A stretch of 7,780 nucleotides of DNA from an uncultured Collinsella sp. GTDB lineage: Bacteria > Actinomycetota > Coriobacteriia > Coriobacteriales > Coriobacteriaceae. Both the position numbers and the translations under genes were made by a program. Location: positions 1 to 7,780 of the forward strand of contig CAJLLB010000097.1 of NCBI GenBank assembly GCA_905207425.1, read 5' to 3'. The notes beneath the pieces are model-generated. The model worked only from the letters and a program-made list of their open reading frames with translations, was not told the origin of the DNA and did no database searches. This document shows positions 1 through 6,029 of this stretch, one piece after another (the stretch's first letter is position 1; each line of letters opens with the position of its first letter).

Positions 1-1270
1 CACCGCGCCTGCAGCATCCGTACCCGCTGCTGCCCAGCAGCCGACGCTGATCTCGGGTGCCCGAGCCGCTACTCCGGCGGCATCTGCTACCACCGCTGAT
101 ACGTCCGCGCGCCAGGGCGGTATGCCTTGGGACCGTGGTGCTGCCGCTCCGGCGGCTCAGCCTGCGCCCCGTTCTGCGTCCGTGTCGGCTTCCAAGCCTG
201 CAGCGTCTGCACCTCAGTCTGCGCCGGCTCCGACGCCTCAGCCCGTTGCAGCCCCCGCGCCTGCCACCGCTCCGGCACCTAAGCCCCAGCCCAACACCGC
301 CGCCCAGGTTGCTGCCGCTGGTGCCGCCGAGACCCCCGCGGTCGAGGATGCCGGTGAGCTCCAGCGCAAATGGGCCGAGGTCGTCGAACGCGTCAAGGCT
401 CGTCAGGCCTCCTACGCAGGGCTTTTGCTCAATGCCCGCGCCACAGCAGACGACGGCTCCAAGCTCACGGTCTCGTTCCCCGCGGGCTCGACCTTTGCCA
501 TCAAGATGCTCGGACGCGCCGACACGCAGTCGGTGGTCCTGCCGACAGTCAGTGCGGTCTTCGGTCGTCGCACCGTCGACTACGTCCTGGATGGAGGTGG
601 CACGCTGGCTCCTCAACATGAGGAGCATTCTCCATCTGCACGGGCTGCGGCATCTGCGGACCCGCAACCCGTGTCCTCGGCGGCCCCTGCATCCTCGAGC
701 GTCAGCGCGACGCAGCCAAAAGCGGCACCGGTAGCGGCACCGACCCCGTCGGCGCCTGAACCCGCTGCGCCCAAACAAGCTGCTCCGGCCCCCGCGTCCA
801 AGCCCGCCGCCGCGCCTGCGCCCAAGTCATCCGACCTGGGCAAAGCTCCCTGGCTGCGCTCCGACAACCCCGCTGGCGCTCCTGCCACGGGCAAGCTCCC
901 GACCGAGCCCGCACCCCGAGCGCCCGAGCGCGCGTCCGCTCCCAAGGCTCAGCCGTCTGCGCAGTCTGCACCGTGGGAATCCGAGCAGGTGCCCTACGAT
1001 GACGCCATGGTCGGCGGCTTTGCAGGCGATGCGAGCGGGGACGATCTGCCTCCGTTCGACGTGCCGGGTGCGACGCCCGCGCCCAAGCCTGCCGCAACTG
1101 CCCCCAAAGAGGAGGACGCTCCTGCAGCTCCCTGGGAGTCCAACCCCGGCGCGGGCAGTCCCTTCGGCCATCAGGGCGCAGCCCCATGCATCCCCCAGAC
1201 CGAGGACGAGGCCAAAGCCCTCATCCGCAGCGTCTTCGGTCAGTCCACCATCTTCAAACCGGTGGAGTAA
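1..1270 (+). CDS. dnaX: DNA polymerase III subunit gamma/tau, C-terminal part (5' end outside window)
   Basis: Open from the left edge (first full codon at 2) to TAA at 1268-1270, about 422 visible residues. The ATPase clamp-loader domains lie upstream of the window. Visible here are a Pro/Ala/Gln-rich linker (to about 350), a folded segment at about 350-610 beginning ELQRKWAEVVERVKARQ, which resembles the post-ATPase segment of DnaX in Gram-positive bacteria (Trp-x-x-Val pattern, then alternating beta-like residues), and a second low-complexity linker (about 610-1180). A charged conserved-looking tail follows, containing TEDEAKALIRSVFG. The linkers carry four PW motifs (MPWD, APWL, APWE, APWE) and one DDLPPFD. 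In the family, tau joins the clamp loader to the polymerase and the helicase. The in-frame ATG at 122 is internal, not the start. The identity rests on the 350-610 segment, the tail, and ybaB-recR downstream. Convergent with the next gene across 21 bp. Confidence 0.87.
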   Translation, partial: TAPAASVPAAAQQPTLISGARAATPAASATTADTSARQGGMPWDRGAAAPAAQPAPRSASVSASKPAASAPQSAPAPTPQPVAAPAPATAPAPKPQPNTAAQVAAAGAAETPAVEDAGELQRKWAEVVERVKARQASYAGLLLNARATADDGSKLTVSFPAGSTFAIKMLGRADTQSVVLPTVSAVFGRRTVDYVLDGGGTLAPQHEEHSPSARAAASADPQPVSSAAPASSSVSATQPKAAPVAAPTPSAPEPAAPKQAAPAPASKPAAAPAPKSSDLGKAPWLRSDNPAGAPATGKLPTEPAPRAPERASAPKAQPSAQSAPWESEQVPYDDAMVGGFAGDASGDDLPPFDVPGATPAPKPAATAPKEEDAPAAPWESNPGAGSPFGHQGAAPCIPQTEDEAKALIRSVFGQSTIFKPVE

Positions 1271-1291
1271 CCGTGCGGGCGGGTATGCTGC

Positions 1292-1765
1292 TCAAGAAGA
1301 GATCTCTTTGCCCGGGCGCATCTGTATTTCGGACATGTGCAACGCGGTGCCGCGTATCTCGCATTCGAGCAGACAGGTACGTGACGGTCGGCCTAGGATG
1401 CTGAGGTCGATACGATACGTCGCATGGCTGTCCGTGTGCTCGACTTGCTCGGCGTTGACGGTTGCTCCGATTGTCAAGAAAGCGCCTAGTTCGGCATCGA
1501 CAATCTTGGAGTCCTTTATCTTGACCTTGAACTCTTGGTAGAGGGACGGGCTGTTGTAGTAAACGGTTCGGGTTCCGTCGGTGCACTCATCGGTCGCTTC
1601 CCATTTGACGACGGGCTGGTCCGAGCTGGCTATCAGCAGTTCTGCTCCAAAAGCTATGGCATGGGTGATGACAACCAGCAATGCCCAGCCGACAAAGAGA
1701 TAGAGAACCACATATGCAACGGGGTGTTTTGAGCGGATGTTTTGGAGCGCGTCGGGGGCATTCAT
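1292..1765 (-). CDS. Small single-pass membrane protein of unknown function
   Basis: 157 residues on the minus strand. ATG at 1765-1763 is preceded by a strong Shine-Dalgarno (GGAGGTG, plus-strand 1770-1776) with a 4-nt gap, which fixes the start and argues for a real gene. Residues about 16-41 form one hydrophobic segment (VAYVVLYLFVGWALLVV onwards), followed by a soluble domain of about 110 residues, probably outside the membrane, rich in beta-type residues. It has three cysteines: one in DECTDGT and two in RTCLLECEI. The pattern of an N-terminal anchor plus a small beta domain with a V-x-x-x-LG stretch (IVDAELGAFL) loosely recalls Coa1-like proteins, but I cannot confirm this and do not assign a function. 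It lies inverted between dnaX and ybaB, which are usually adjacent, and its codons look less GC-biased than its neighbours, so it may be a later insertion. Confidence 0.75.
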   Translation of the reverse strand: MNAPDALQNIRSKHPVAYVVLYLFVGWALLVVITHAIAFGAELLIASSDQPVVKWEATDECTDGTRTVYYNSPSLYQEFKVKIKDSKIVDAELGAFLTIGATVNAEQVEHTDSHATYRIDLSILGRPSRTCLLECEIRGTALHMSEIQMRPGKEISS

Positions 1766-1769
1766 GGGG

Positions 1770-1776
1770 CACCTCC
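1770..1776 (-). promoter_or_regulatory. Shine-Dalgarno of the minus-strand membrane protein
   Basis: GGAGGTG read on the minus strand, 4 nt before the ATG at 1765. It decides the start of that gene. Confidence 0.75.
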
Positions 1777-1799
1777 AAATTGCTATCTATGACAATCAA

Positions 1800-1805
1800 A
1801 TTATA
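1800..1805 (-). promoter_or_regulatory. Candidate -10 box (TATAAT) for the minus-strand membrane protein
   Basis: A perfect TATAAT on the minus strand, about 35 nt upstream of the ATG at 1765. Transcription would start near 1793, giving a leader of about 28 nt that contains the Shine-Dalgarno. No convincing -35 is visible at 16-18 bp spacing (only GC-rich sequence), so the promoter may need an activator or another contact. Confidence 0.5.
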
Positions 1806-1838
1806 CCCTGCCGACATGTGCTCCGCCTCGAGCAGCGG

Positions 1839-1879
1839 TTCGGCATTTAGCTATTTAGTGGCACACATGAAATGCCGGA
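1839..1879. repeat. Inverted repeat with 21-nt loop
   Basis: CGGCATTT at 1841-1848 is exactly complementary to AAATGCCG at 1870-1877. The stem extends to 10 pairs (one G-T) at 1839-1848/1870-1879, with a 21-nt loop. No T-run follows on either side, so it is not a typical terminator. It lies between the divergent promoters of the membrane protein and ybaB. Confidence 0.4.
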
Positions 1880-1907
1880 TTCGGCTCTACTAGATTGAGT
1901 ATGCGAT

Positions 1908-1942
1908 ATTATGCAACCTTGCATAATTCGACCTTGCATAAT
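1908..1942. promoter_or_regulatory. Operator-like cluster of three TTGCATAAT half-sites
   Basis: ATTATGCAA (1908-1916), CC, TTGCATAAT (1919-1927) form a perfect 9-bp inverted repeat with a 2-bp centre. A third copy, TTGCATAAT, lies at 1934-1942. The 12-mer ACCTTGCATAAT is repeated directly at 1916-1927 and 1931-1942, 15 bp apart, so the two copies fall about one and a half helical turns from each other. The AT-rich cluster stands out in GC-rich DNA and sits in the divergent region before ybaB. It is most simply a binding site for a dimeric transcription factor. The CATAAT parts also resemble -10 boxes, so it could overlap a promoter. Confidence 0.45.
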
Positions 1943-2020
1943 CTTTGCGCGTGGTTTGTATTGGAGGACATGTATATCGACTGAGGTAGCGTGTCCGCCC
2001 CGCTCGCTGGCCTCGCGCCG

Positions 2021-2029
2021 TGGTACGAT
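2021..2029 (+). promoter_or_regulatory. Candidate extended -10 promoter for ybaB-recR
   Basis: TGG-TACGAT at 2021-2029 fits the extended -10 form (TGn-TAnnaT). No clear -35 is visible 16-18 bp upstream, which extended -10 promoters can tolerate. Transcription would start near 2036, leaving a leader of about 69 nt that holds the two hairpins and the Shine-Dalgarno. Confidence 0.4.
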
Positions 2030-2056
2030 TTTTGAGTTTGAAAGTCCCGCCGTGTT

Positions 2057-2091
2057 CCGGCTGCCCTTGCAGCTCGGCGTGCGGCCGCACG
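2057..2091 (+). promoter_or_regulatory. Two adjacent hairpins in the ybaB leader
   Basis: Hairpin 1 pairs CCG-GCTGC (2057-2064) with GCAGC-T-CGG (2069-2077), with loop CCTT and one bulged T. Hairpin 2 is the 14-bp perfect palindrome CGTGCGGCCGCACG (2078-2091). The two abut, and hairpin 2 ends one base before the AAAGGAG Shine-Dalgarno (2093-2099). There is no T-run, so they are not terminators. They may affect translation initiation or mRNA stability, or the palindrome may be a DNA binding site. Confidence 0.4.
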
Positions 2092-2104
2092 TAAAGGAGC
2101 CATC

Positions 2105-2425
2105 ATGGCCGGTATGAACATGCAGCAGATGATGAAGCAGGCCCGCAAGATGCAGGAGCAGCTTGCCGCCGCGCAGGAGAACCTCAAGTCCCAGACCGTC
2201 GACGCCTCTGCCGGCGGCGGTATGGTCAAGGTGACCGTCAACGGCGAGATGGAGCTCGTCAACCTCACCATCGATCCCGATGCCCTCGATCCCGAGGACG
2301 TCGATATGCTGCAGGACATGATTATGGCTGCCGTCAACGAGGCCGTTCGCGGCGTCAACGAGCTCGCCAACAAGCAGATGGGCGCCATCACCGGCGGCCT
2401 CAACATCCCGGGCATGCCGTTCTAA
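2105..2425 (+). CDS. ybaB: YbaB/EbfC family nucleoid-associated protein
   Basis: 106 residues, the usual length for this family. ATG at 2105 follows AAAGGAG (2093-2099) at 5 nt; a second ATG at 2114 is too far from it. The sequence has the family plan: a Met/Gln-rich N-terminal helix ([17 protein letters not shown]), a Gly-rich turn with the [11 protein letters not shown] beta hairpin (about residues 37-48), the INPDAL-like segment [14 protein letters not shown], a helix [19 protein letters not shown], and a Gly/Pro-rich tail ([10 protein letters not shown]). Family members form dimers that bind DNA without strong sequence preference and associate with the nucleoid. The gene lies 13 bp before recR, the common ybaB-recR arrangement, and is probably co-transcribed with it. 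Confidence 0.95.
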   Translation: MAGMNMQQMMKQARKMQEQLAAAQENLKSQTVDASAGGGMVKVTVNGEMELVNLTIDPDALDPEDVDMLQDMIMAAVNEAVRGVNELANKQMGAITGGLNIPGMPF

Positions 2426-2438
2426 GACGCGCATATAT

Positions 2439-3035
2439 ATGAGTGCCAACCATAGCCTGCAAAAATTGCTCGATGAGCTGGGTCGCCTGCCGGGCATTGG
2501 CCCCAAGTCGGCTCAGCGCATCGCCTATTACCTGTTGGAGGCTGACGCCGAGGAAGCGCGCCGCCTGGCCGAGGCCATTCTGGAGGTTAAGCAGGAGGTT
2601 CACTTTTGCAGCCGCTGCTTTAACTACGCCACGGCCGACGAGTGCTCCATCTGCCAGGATTCGATGCGCGACACCACTCGCATTTGCGTGGTGGGCGAGC
2701 CGCGCGACGTCCAGGCGATCGAGCGCACGGGCAGCTACCACGGTCTCTACCACGTATTGGGCGGCGTGATCAGCCCCATGGACAAGATTGGTCCCGAGCA
2801 GTTGCACATTCGCGAGCTGCTGGCACGCTTGGGCCACGAGGATATCCATGAGGTCATCATCGCCACCAACCCCAACATCGAGGGCGAGACCACGGCGAGC
2901 TATCTGGCCCGCACTATCAAGCCTCTGGGCGTCGAGGTATCGCGTCTGGCAAGCGGCCTTCCCGTGGGCGGCGACTTGGAGTATGCCGACGAGCTTACGC
3001 TTGGCCGCGCCATCGAGGCCCGTCGCGCGATTTAG
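2439..3035 (+). CDS. recR: Recombination mediator protein RecR
   Basis: 198 residues, standard RecR length. It has an N-terminal helix-hairpin-helix ([20 protein letters not shown], residues 14-33), a four-cysteine zinc site (C57, C60, C69, C72 in CSRC...CSIC), a Toprim domain starting [14 protein letters not shown] and including [15 protein letters not shown], and the C-terminal [20 protein letters not shown] motif. RecR acts in the RecFOR pathway, helping load RecA on SSB-coated single-stranded gaps. No good Shine-Dalgarno precedes the ATG at 2439 (AT-rich GCATATAT), and the ybaB stop is 13 bp upstream, so translation is probably coupled to ybaB. The start is supported by the usual distance to the LPGIGPK motif. 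Confidence 0.97.
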   Translation: MSANHSLQKLLDELGRLPGIGPKSAQRIAYYLLEADAEEARRLAEAILEVKQEVHFCSRCFNYATADECSICQDSMRDTTRICVVGEPRDVQAIERTGSYHGLYHVLGGVISPMDKIGPEQLHIRELLARLGHEDIHEVIIATNPNIEGETTASYLARTIKPLGVEVSRLASGLPVGGDLEYADELTLGRAIEARRAI

Positions 3036-3071
3036 GTGGCGGCCTGCTCCTGCCGTATGTTTTCCTCGCGA

Positions 3072-3101
3072 CGCACGGGGTAGCCATAATTTCCCCGTGC
3101 G
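3072..3101 (+). repeat. Strong hairpin after recR
   Basis: CGCACGGGG (3072-3080) pairs perfectly with CCCCGTGCG (3093-3101), 9 bp with a 12-nt AT-rich loop, 36 bp after the recR stop. The downstream bases (ACTGTAAGTTTG) are not a proper T-run, so it may be a weak terminator or a 3'-end-stabilising hairpin for the ybaB-recR mRNA. Confidence 0.5.
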
Positions 3102-3112
3102 ACTGTAAGTTT

Positions 3113-3195
3113 GTTGTGCAACAAAGATGCTTTGTATCCGCTTATCGCATGGATGCTTCCACTCGCATCCTTAATTTGCCCATTCGTTGCGCAAC
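3113..3195. repeat. Pair of GTTGYGCAAC palindromic motifs
   Basis: GTTGTGCAAC at 3113-3122 (within TTTGTTG-TG-CAACAAA) and the perfect palindrome GTTGCGCAAC at 3186-3195 differ at one base and lie 73 bp apart, about seven helical turns. Between them is a small hairpin, GGATGC (3151-3156) with GCATCC (3165-3170). The pair could be operator sites for the downstream kinase operon. The TTGCGC of the second copy is also a possible -35, 17 bp before GATACA (3210-3215). Confidence 0.3.
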
Positions 3196-3237
3196 CTTTT
3201 GGGTTCGCTGATACACTCAAATATGGATTCGAATGAA

Positions 3238-3264
3238 TGCGCCGCTCCCGAGCGGCGTGTTTTT
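3238..3264 (+). terminator. Terminator-like hairpin directly before the kinase operon Shine-Dalgarno
   Basis: CGCCGCT (3240-3246), loop CCCG, AGCGGCG (3251-3257), with two G-T pairs possible at the base, followed by GTGTTTTTG (T-run 3260-3264). This has the form of an intrinsic terminator. The ribosome binding site of the next gene begins at 3268, so there is no room for a promoter between them. Any transcript of the next gene must therefore cross this hairpin, and it may act as an attenuator as well as ending ybaB-recR transcripts. Confidence 0.6.
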
Positions 3265-3279
3265 GTTGGAGGAGAACGC

Positions 3280-4185
3280 ATGCGGCCCGGTGGCACTCAG
3301 ACAAAGCGCGGCGCCGCGGTGCGCATGCGACGCCGACTGGGCTTGGCGCCGCGGGCGTACGCACTGCTGTCTTGCTCGCTGGTGCTGGTCATAGCTGGCG
3401 TTTCTGCCTATGGCATGACCGTGCCGTCCATGATGCAGGCACATGCCGCACGCGAACCGCGCGTGGGGCATGAGGTCAAAAGTGATCTGGGCACCACGAC
3501 TGGATATGCTTGGGCAAGTGTGGTCGCGCATATTGTGTTTGGCACCGATGACGCGGACGGCGCCGAGGCCCCGGGCAACGAAGTCACGCTTGCCAATGGC
3601 AAAACCATCGTGCTCACCAACACCAAGATCATCGATCGGTTGTCCAACAATAGCGTGGCGGCAACGGTGAATAAGGTCGAGCAGCAGAAGGAGCAGGACG
3701 CCCAGCAGTCCGGAAAGCCCGGTAGCTCGGATACTTCTGGCTCCGGCTCGGATTCGTCGAGTTCGGGCGGCGGCTCTGGGTCGGGTTCCTCTGCCGGAGG
3801 GTCTGGAAACGGCGGCTCGACGGGCGGCAACACTGACAACGATGTAAACTCCGGTGGCCTTTCCGCTGCTGAGGAAGAGAGCATTCACAGTTGGCTTGTG
3901 ACCAAGTACAACATGCTCGACGGCTATGTTTCTCGTGCCAATGACGTGGTTTCGACCTATAACTCTACGGGAGATCCCAGGCCGTGCGACAGCCTGGTCG
4001 GGGAGATGTTTGTCATTCGAGCCGAGTTCGGTCGTCAGACATTCTCGCCCCGGTCAAAGTGGTATCAGCAGTATGCCAATCTGTGGGGCTGTTACACCAA
4101 CCTATGTCAATGGGTCGGCCATTACGGCGATGATGACGTCGCGCTCGGTAACTTCAACAATAACGTGGCGGCGCTTGCCCTATGA
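3280..4185 (+). CDS. Membrane-anchored extracytoplasmic protein with Ser/Gly linker, unknown function
   Basis: 301 residues from ATG 3280, chosen because GGAGGAG (3268-3274) lies 5 nt before it. An in-frame TTG at 3187 lacks a Shine-Dalgarno and would translate through the terminator-like hairpin. The N-terminus is basic (RMRRRLGLAPR), then one hydrophobic segment (about residues 27-47) acts as signal anchor or uncleaved signal. Next come a region of about 90 residues, a Gln/Glu-rich stretch (VEQQKEQDAQQ, 133-143), a flexible Ser/Gly linker (about 144-193), and a C-terminal domain of about 105 residues that looks helical, with Trp/Tyr and three cysteines (C236, C271, C276). I do not recognise either domain. 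The stop overlaps the kinase start by 4 bp (ATGA, 4182-4185), so the two are translationally coupled. It is a candidate sensor, substrate or partner of the kinase. Confidence 0.8.
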   Translation: MRPGGTQTKRGAAVRMRRRLGLAPRAYALLSCSLVLVIAGVSAYGMTVPSMMQAHAAREPRVGHEVKSDLGTTTGYAWASVVAHIVFGTDDADGAEAPGNEVTLANGKTIVLTNTKIIDRLSNNSVAATVNKVEQQKEQDAQQSGKPGSSDTSGSGSDSSSSGGGSGSGSSAGGSGNGGSTGGNTDNDVNSGGLSAAEEESIHSWLVTKYNMLDGYVSRANDVVSTYNSTGDPRPCDSLVGEMFVIRAEFGRQTFSPRSKWYQQYANLWGCYTNLCQWVGHYGDDDVALGNFNNNVAALAL

Positions 4186-6026
4186 TGACCGATCTTGCAT
4201 CCACCACACCGCAATCGCTCGGTCGCGATCCCATGGTCGGCCTGCGCCTGGCGCGTGTCGACGGGTTTGAGCCGGCCATTGCGCTCGGTCAGGACGAACT
4301 GCCTGCCTATCTGCGTCGTTTTACGATGCTGTTTGCCGACGATGCCACCATGCGCCGTGGCGGTATCGGCCGCGTGACGCGTGCCGTCAACGCCCAAGGC
4401 GAGGCCGTAGCACTCAAACAGCTCATCTTGCCGACGCGCGATGAGTTTGACGACGATGCCGCCCATGAGGCGCTGGTCGCCAAGTTCAAGGCGGCGTTTC
4501 GCGAGGAATATGAATGCCATCGCGCCCTTTCGGGCCTTAAGGGCTTTCCCCGCCTCTATGGCTGGGGCGAGGTCGACGGTGTGCCTGCAATTGTCATGGA
4601 ATGGGTCGAGGGCGAGACGCTTGCCCGCTTGCGTTCGCGACTTGCCGTGGACGATGCCGGACGCCTGTCGCCGCTTGTGGCGGCGCGTCTGGGTCGCGAC
4701 CTGTTCGATCTGCTCTGCCGCATGAGCCTGGTGGGGGAAGGCTTTGTCCATCGCGATATCTCGCCCGCTAATATTATGGTGCGCACGGCGCGTCTACCGC
4801 TTGACCGGCAGCTTGCCGAGGGCGCCTTTGACCTGTGCCTGATCGACTTTGGCTCGTCGCTGGCGCTCGAGCCTGCGTCGGTCGTGGCCGGTACCGGCGG
4901 CAAGGCGTCGTTTACGGAGCGTTATGCCACGCTGCGTCGCGCGACGGTTGCCTATGCCCCGCCCGAGATGCTCACCGACGATATTCCCGACCTGCGCGCT
5001 TTGCGTATGTCGCCGGCGATTGACGTCTATGCCGCGGCAAGCACGGTTTACGAGCTCATTGCCGGCGTCGCACCATACGAAGCCGCGCCGAGCACTTCGG
5101 GCACCTCGGGTTCGCGCAAAAAGACGCGCGACATCGCGAGCCCCTACCGTCTCAAGATGGACACGCGGCCCGACTATCCCATTGGTGCCCATGCGCCCGG
5201 TTGCGATTTGACTCAGCTGCTTCGTCGTGAGCCCGATGTGGCGCTCGCCGCGGCCGAGCAGGCCCAGCAGCTAGGGCTTGAGCCGGATTCCGAAGAGCTA
5301 CGCGATGCGCTGGCGTTTGTCGATGCCCAGCTGTTCGACGTGGTGATGGCCTGTCTGTCCAGCCATCAAAAAGATCGTCCCGAGCCGGCGGCGGTCGAGG
5401 CGGCGCTCTCGGCGTTTTGTGACCACTATACGCAAAATGTCGGTCGTTCGCTCCGCGGCGAGCCGCTCACGCCGTGCCCCATGGATGCGTCCGGCCGCGC
5501 GGTTCGTCGCGCGCTGATGGTCGGCGCGACGGTCGTCTGTGGCGTGGTTTGGGCTGTGGTCGTGGTTTCGGCCGCGCTGCTGGCGTCGGGCGCTCGCGTG
5601 ACGGCGACTTTGGGATCGCTCGTGTGGTCTGGGTCGCTACCGGGTATTATTGCCGCACTGGCGTTGGCGCTGCCAGGTATAGCCGGCGTTGCCGCGGGGA
5701 CACTTGCGCGCGATCGGCGTTCGGGCTTCCTGCAGGGTGTGCTTGCGCTTTCTGCCTGCGAGGTTCCGGTGCTGGTTGTGGCTGCATGTAGCGTATTTTC
5801 CCAACGCGCCGTGATGGGCGGCCTTGTTGCCGCTCTGGTTGCAACCTATACGCTTACGTGGTTTTTGCTTGCGATGGGCTTTGCCTTTGAACTTCCCGTT
5901 TCGGCACCGCGACGCACAAAAGCCCAGATGGCGACTCCGCTTGCCGGTGGAGCCGCAGCTGCCCGTACTTTTGGCGGACCTGTCGAAGTATCGTCCGATT
6001 CTATTTCTACGACCAAGGAGGCCTAG
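4182..6026 (+). CDS. Serine/threonine protein kinase with four C-terminal transmembrane segments
   Basis: 614 residues. The kinase domain spans about residues 45-415. Seen are the Gly-rich loop (RRGGIGRV, 58-65), ATP lysine K79 (VALKQL), probable helix-C glutamate E108 or E109, catalytic loop HRDISPAN (H190, D192, N197), DFG (222-224), APPE (259-262) and the structural aspartate D281 (PAIDVYAAAS). All key catalytic residues are present. The usual Lys two after the catalytic Asp is Ser (HRDIS rather than HRDLK). The activation segment is long (about 36 residues). After the kinase come four hydrophobic segments (about 444-468, 485-507, 516-538, 545-569) and a short tail rich in Ser/Thr (SSDSISTTKEA). 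Both ends are thus predicted cytoplasmic, without the large outer sensor (e.g. PASTA) of PknB-type kinases. The start overlaps the upstream stop (ATGA); the ATG at 4185 is an alternative. The FHA gene follows after 3 bp. Confidence 0.9.
   Translation: MMTDLASTTPQSLGRDPMVGLRLARVDGFEPAIALGQDELPAYLRRFTMLFADDATMRRGGIGRVTRAVNAQGEAVALKQLILPTRDEFDDDAAHEALVAKFKAAFREEYECHRALSGLKGFPRLYGWGEVDGVPAIVMEWVEGETLARLRSRLAVDDAGRLSPLVAARLGRDLFDLLCRMSLVGEGFVHRDISPANIMVRTARLPLDRQLAEGAFDLCLIDFGSSLALEPASVVAGTGGKASFTERYATLRRATVAYAPPEMLTDDIPDLRALRMSPAIDVYAAASTVYELIAGVAPYEAAPSTSGTSGSRKKTRDIASPYRLKMDTRPDYPIGAHAPGCDLTQLLRREPDVALAAAEQAQQLGLEPDSEELRDALAFVDAQLFDVVMACLSSHQKDRPEPAAVEAALSAFCDHYTQNVGRSLRGEPLTPCPMDASGRAVRRALMVGATVVCGVVWAVVVVSAALLASGARVTATLGSLVWSGSLPGIIAALALALPGIAGVAAGTLARDRRSGFLQGVLALSACEVPVLVVAACSVFSQRAVMGGLVAALVATYTLTWFLLAMGFAFELPVSAPRRTKAQMATPLAGGAAAARTFGGPVEVSSDSISTTKEA
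6015..6021 (+). promoter_or_regulatory. Shine-Dalgarno of the FHA gene inside the kinase 3' end
   Basis: AAGGAGG lies within the last kinase codons, 8 nt before the ATG at 6030. It fixes the FHA start and shows close operon packing. Confidence 0.75.
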
Positions 6027-6029
6027 GTC

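Noticed and set aside
57..734. 225-codon plus-strand frame overlapping dnaX
   Set aside because: Arg/Pro/Leu-rich frame-shifted reading of the Pro/Ala-rich dnaX linker; no Shine-Dalgarno and no known domain.
1963..1984. GGAGG followed by a four-codon frame (ATG-TAT-ATC-GAC-TGA), possible leader peptide
   Set aside because: Only 2 nt separate GGAGG from ATG, too close for normal initiation, and the candidate ybaB promoter lies downstream of it.
1943..2104. SRP RNA (ffs) near dnaX, as in some genomes
   Set aside because: The conserved SRP apical motif (GGTCAGG...GGAAGG...AGCAGCC type) is absent from this gap and from the nifJ upstream region.
1911..2117. 68-codon plus-strand frame upstream of ybaB
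   Set aside because: Its start lies inside the repeat cluster, it has no Shine-Dalgarno, it overlaps the ybaB start in another frame and it has no recognisable sequence.
1847..2506. Long minus-strand frame covering ybaB and its leader
   Set aside because: Antisense shadow of ybaB, with His/Leu/Gly-rich sequence and no family match.
3151..3178. GGATGC/GCATCC hairpin followed by TTAATTTG as the recR terminator
   Set aside because: Only 6 pairs with an 8-nt loop and a broken T-run; weaker than the hairpins at 3072-3101 and 3238-3264.
3187..3279. Upstream TTG start adding 31 residues to the membrane-anchored protein
   Set aside because: No ribosome binding site there, and it would place coding sequence through the terminator-like hairpin. 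The GGAGGAG at 3268 clearly serves ATG 3280.
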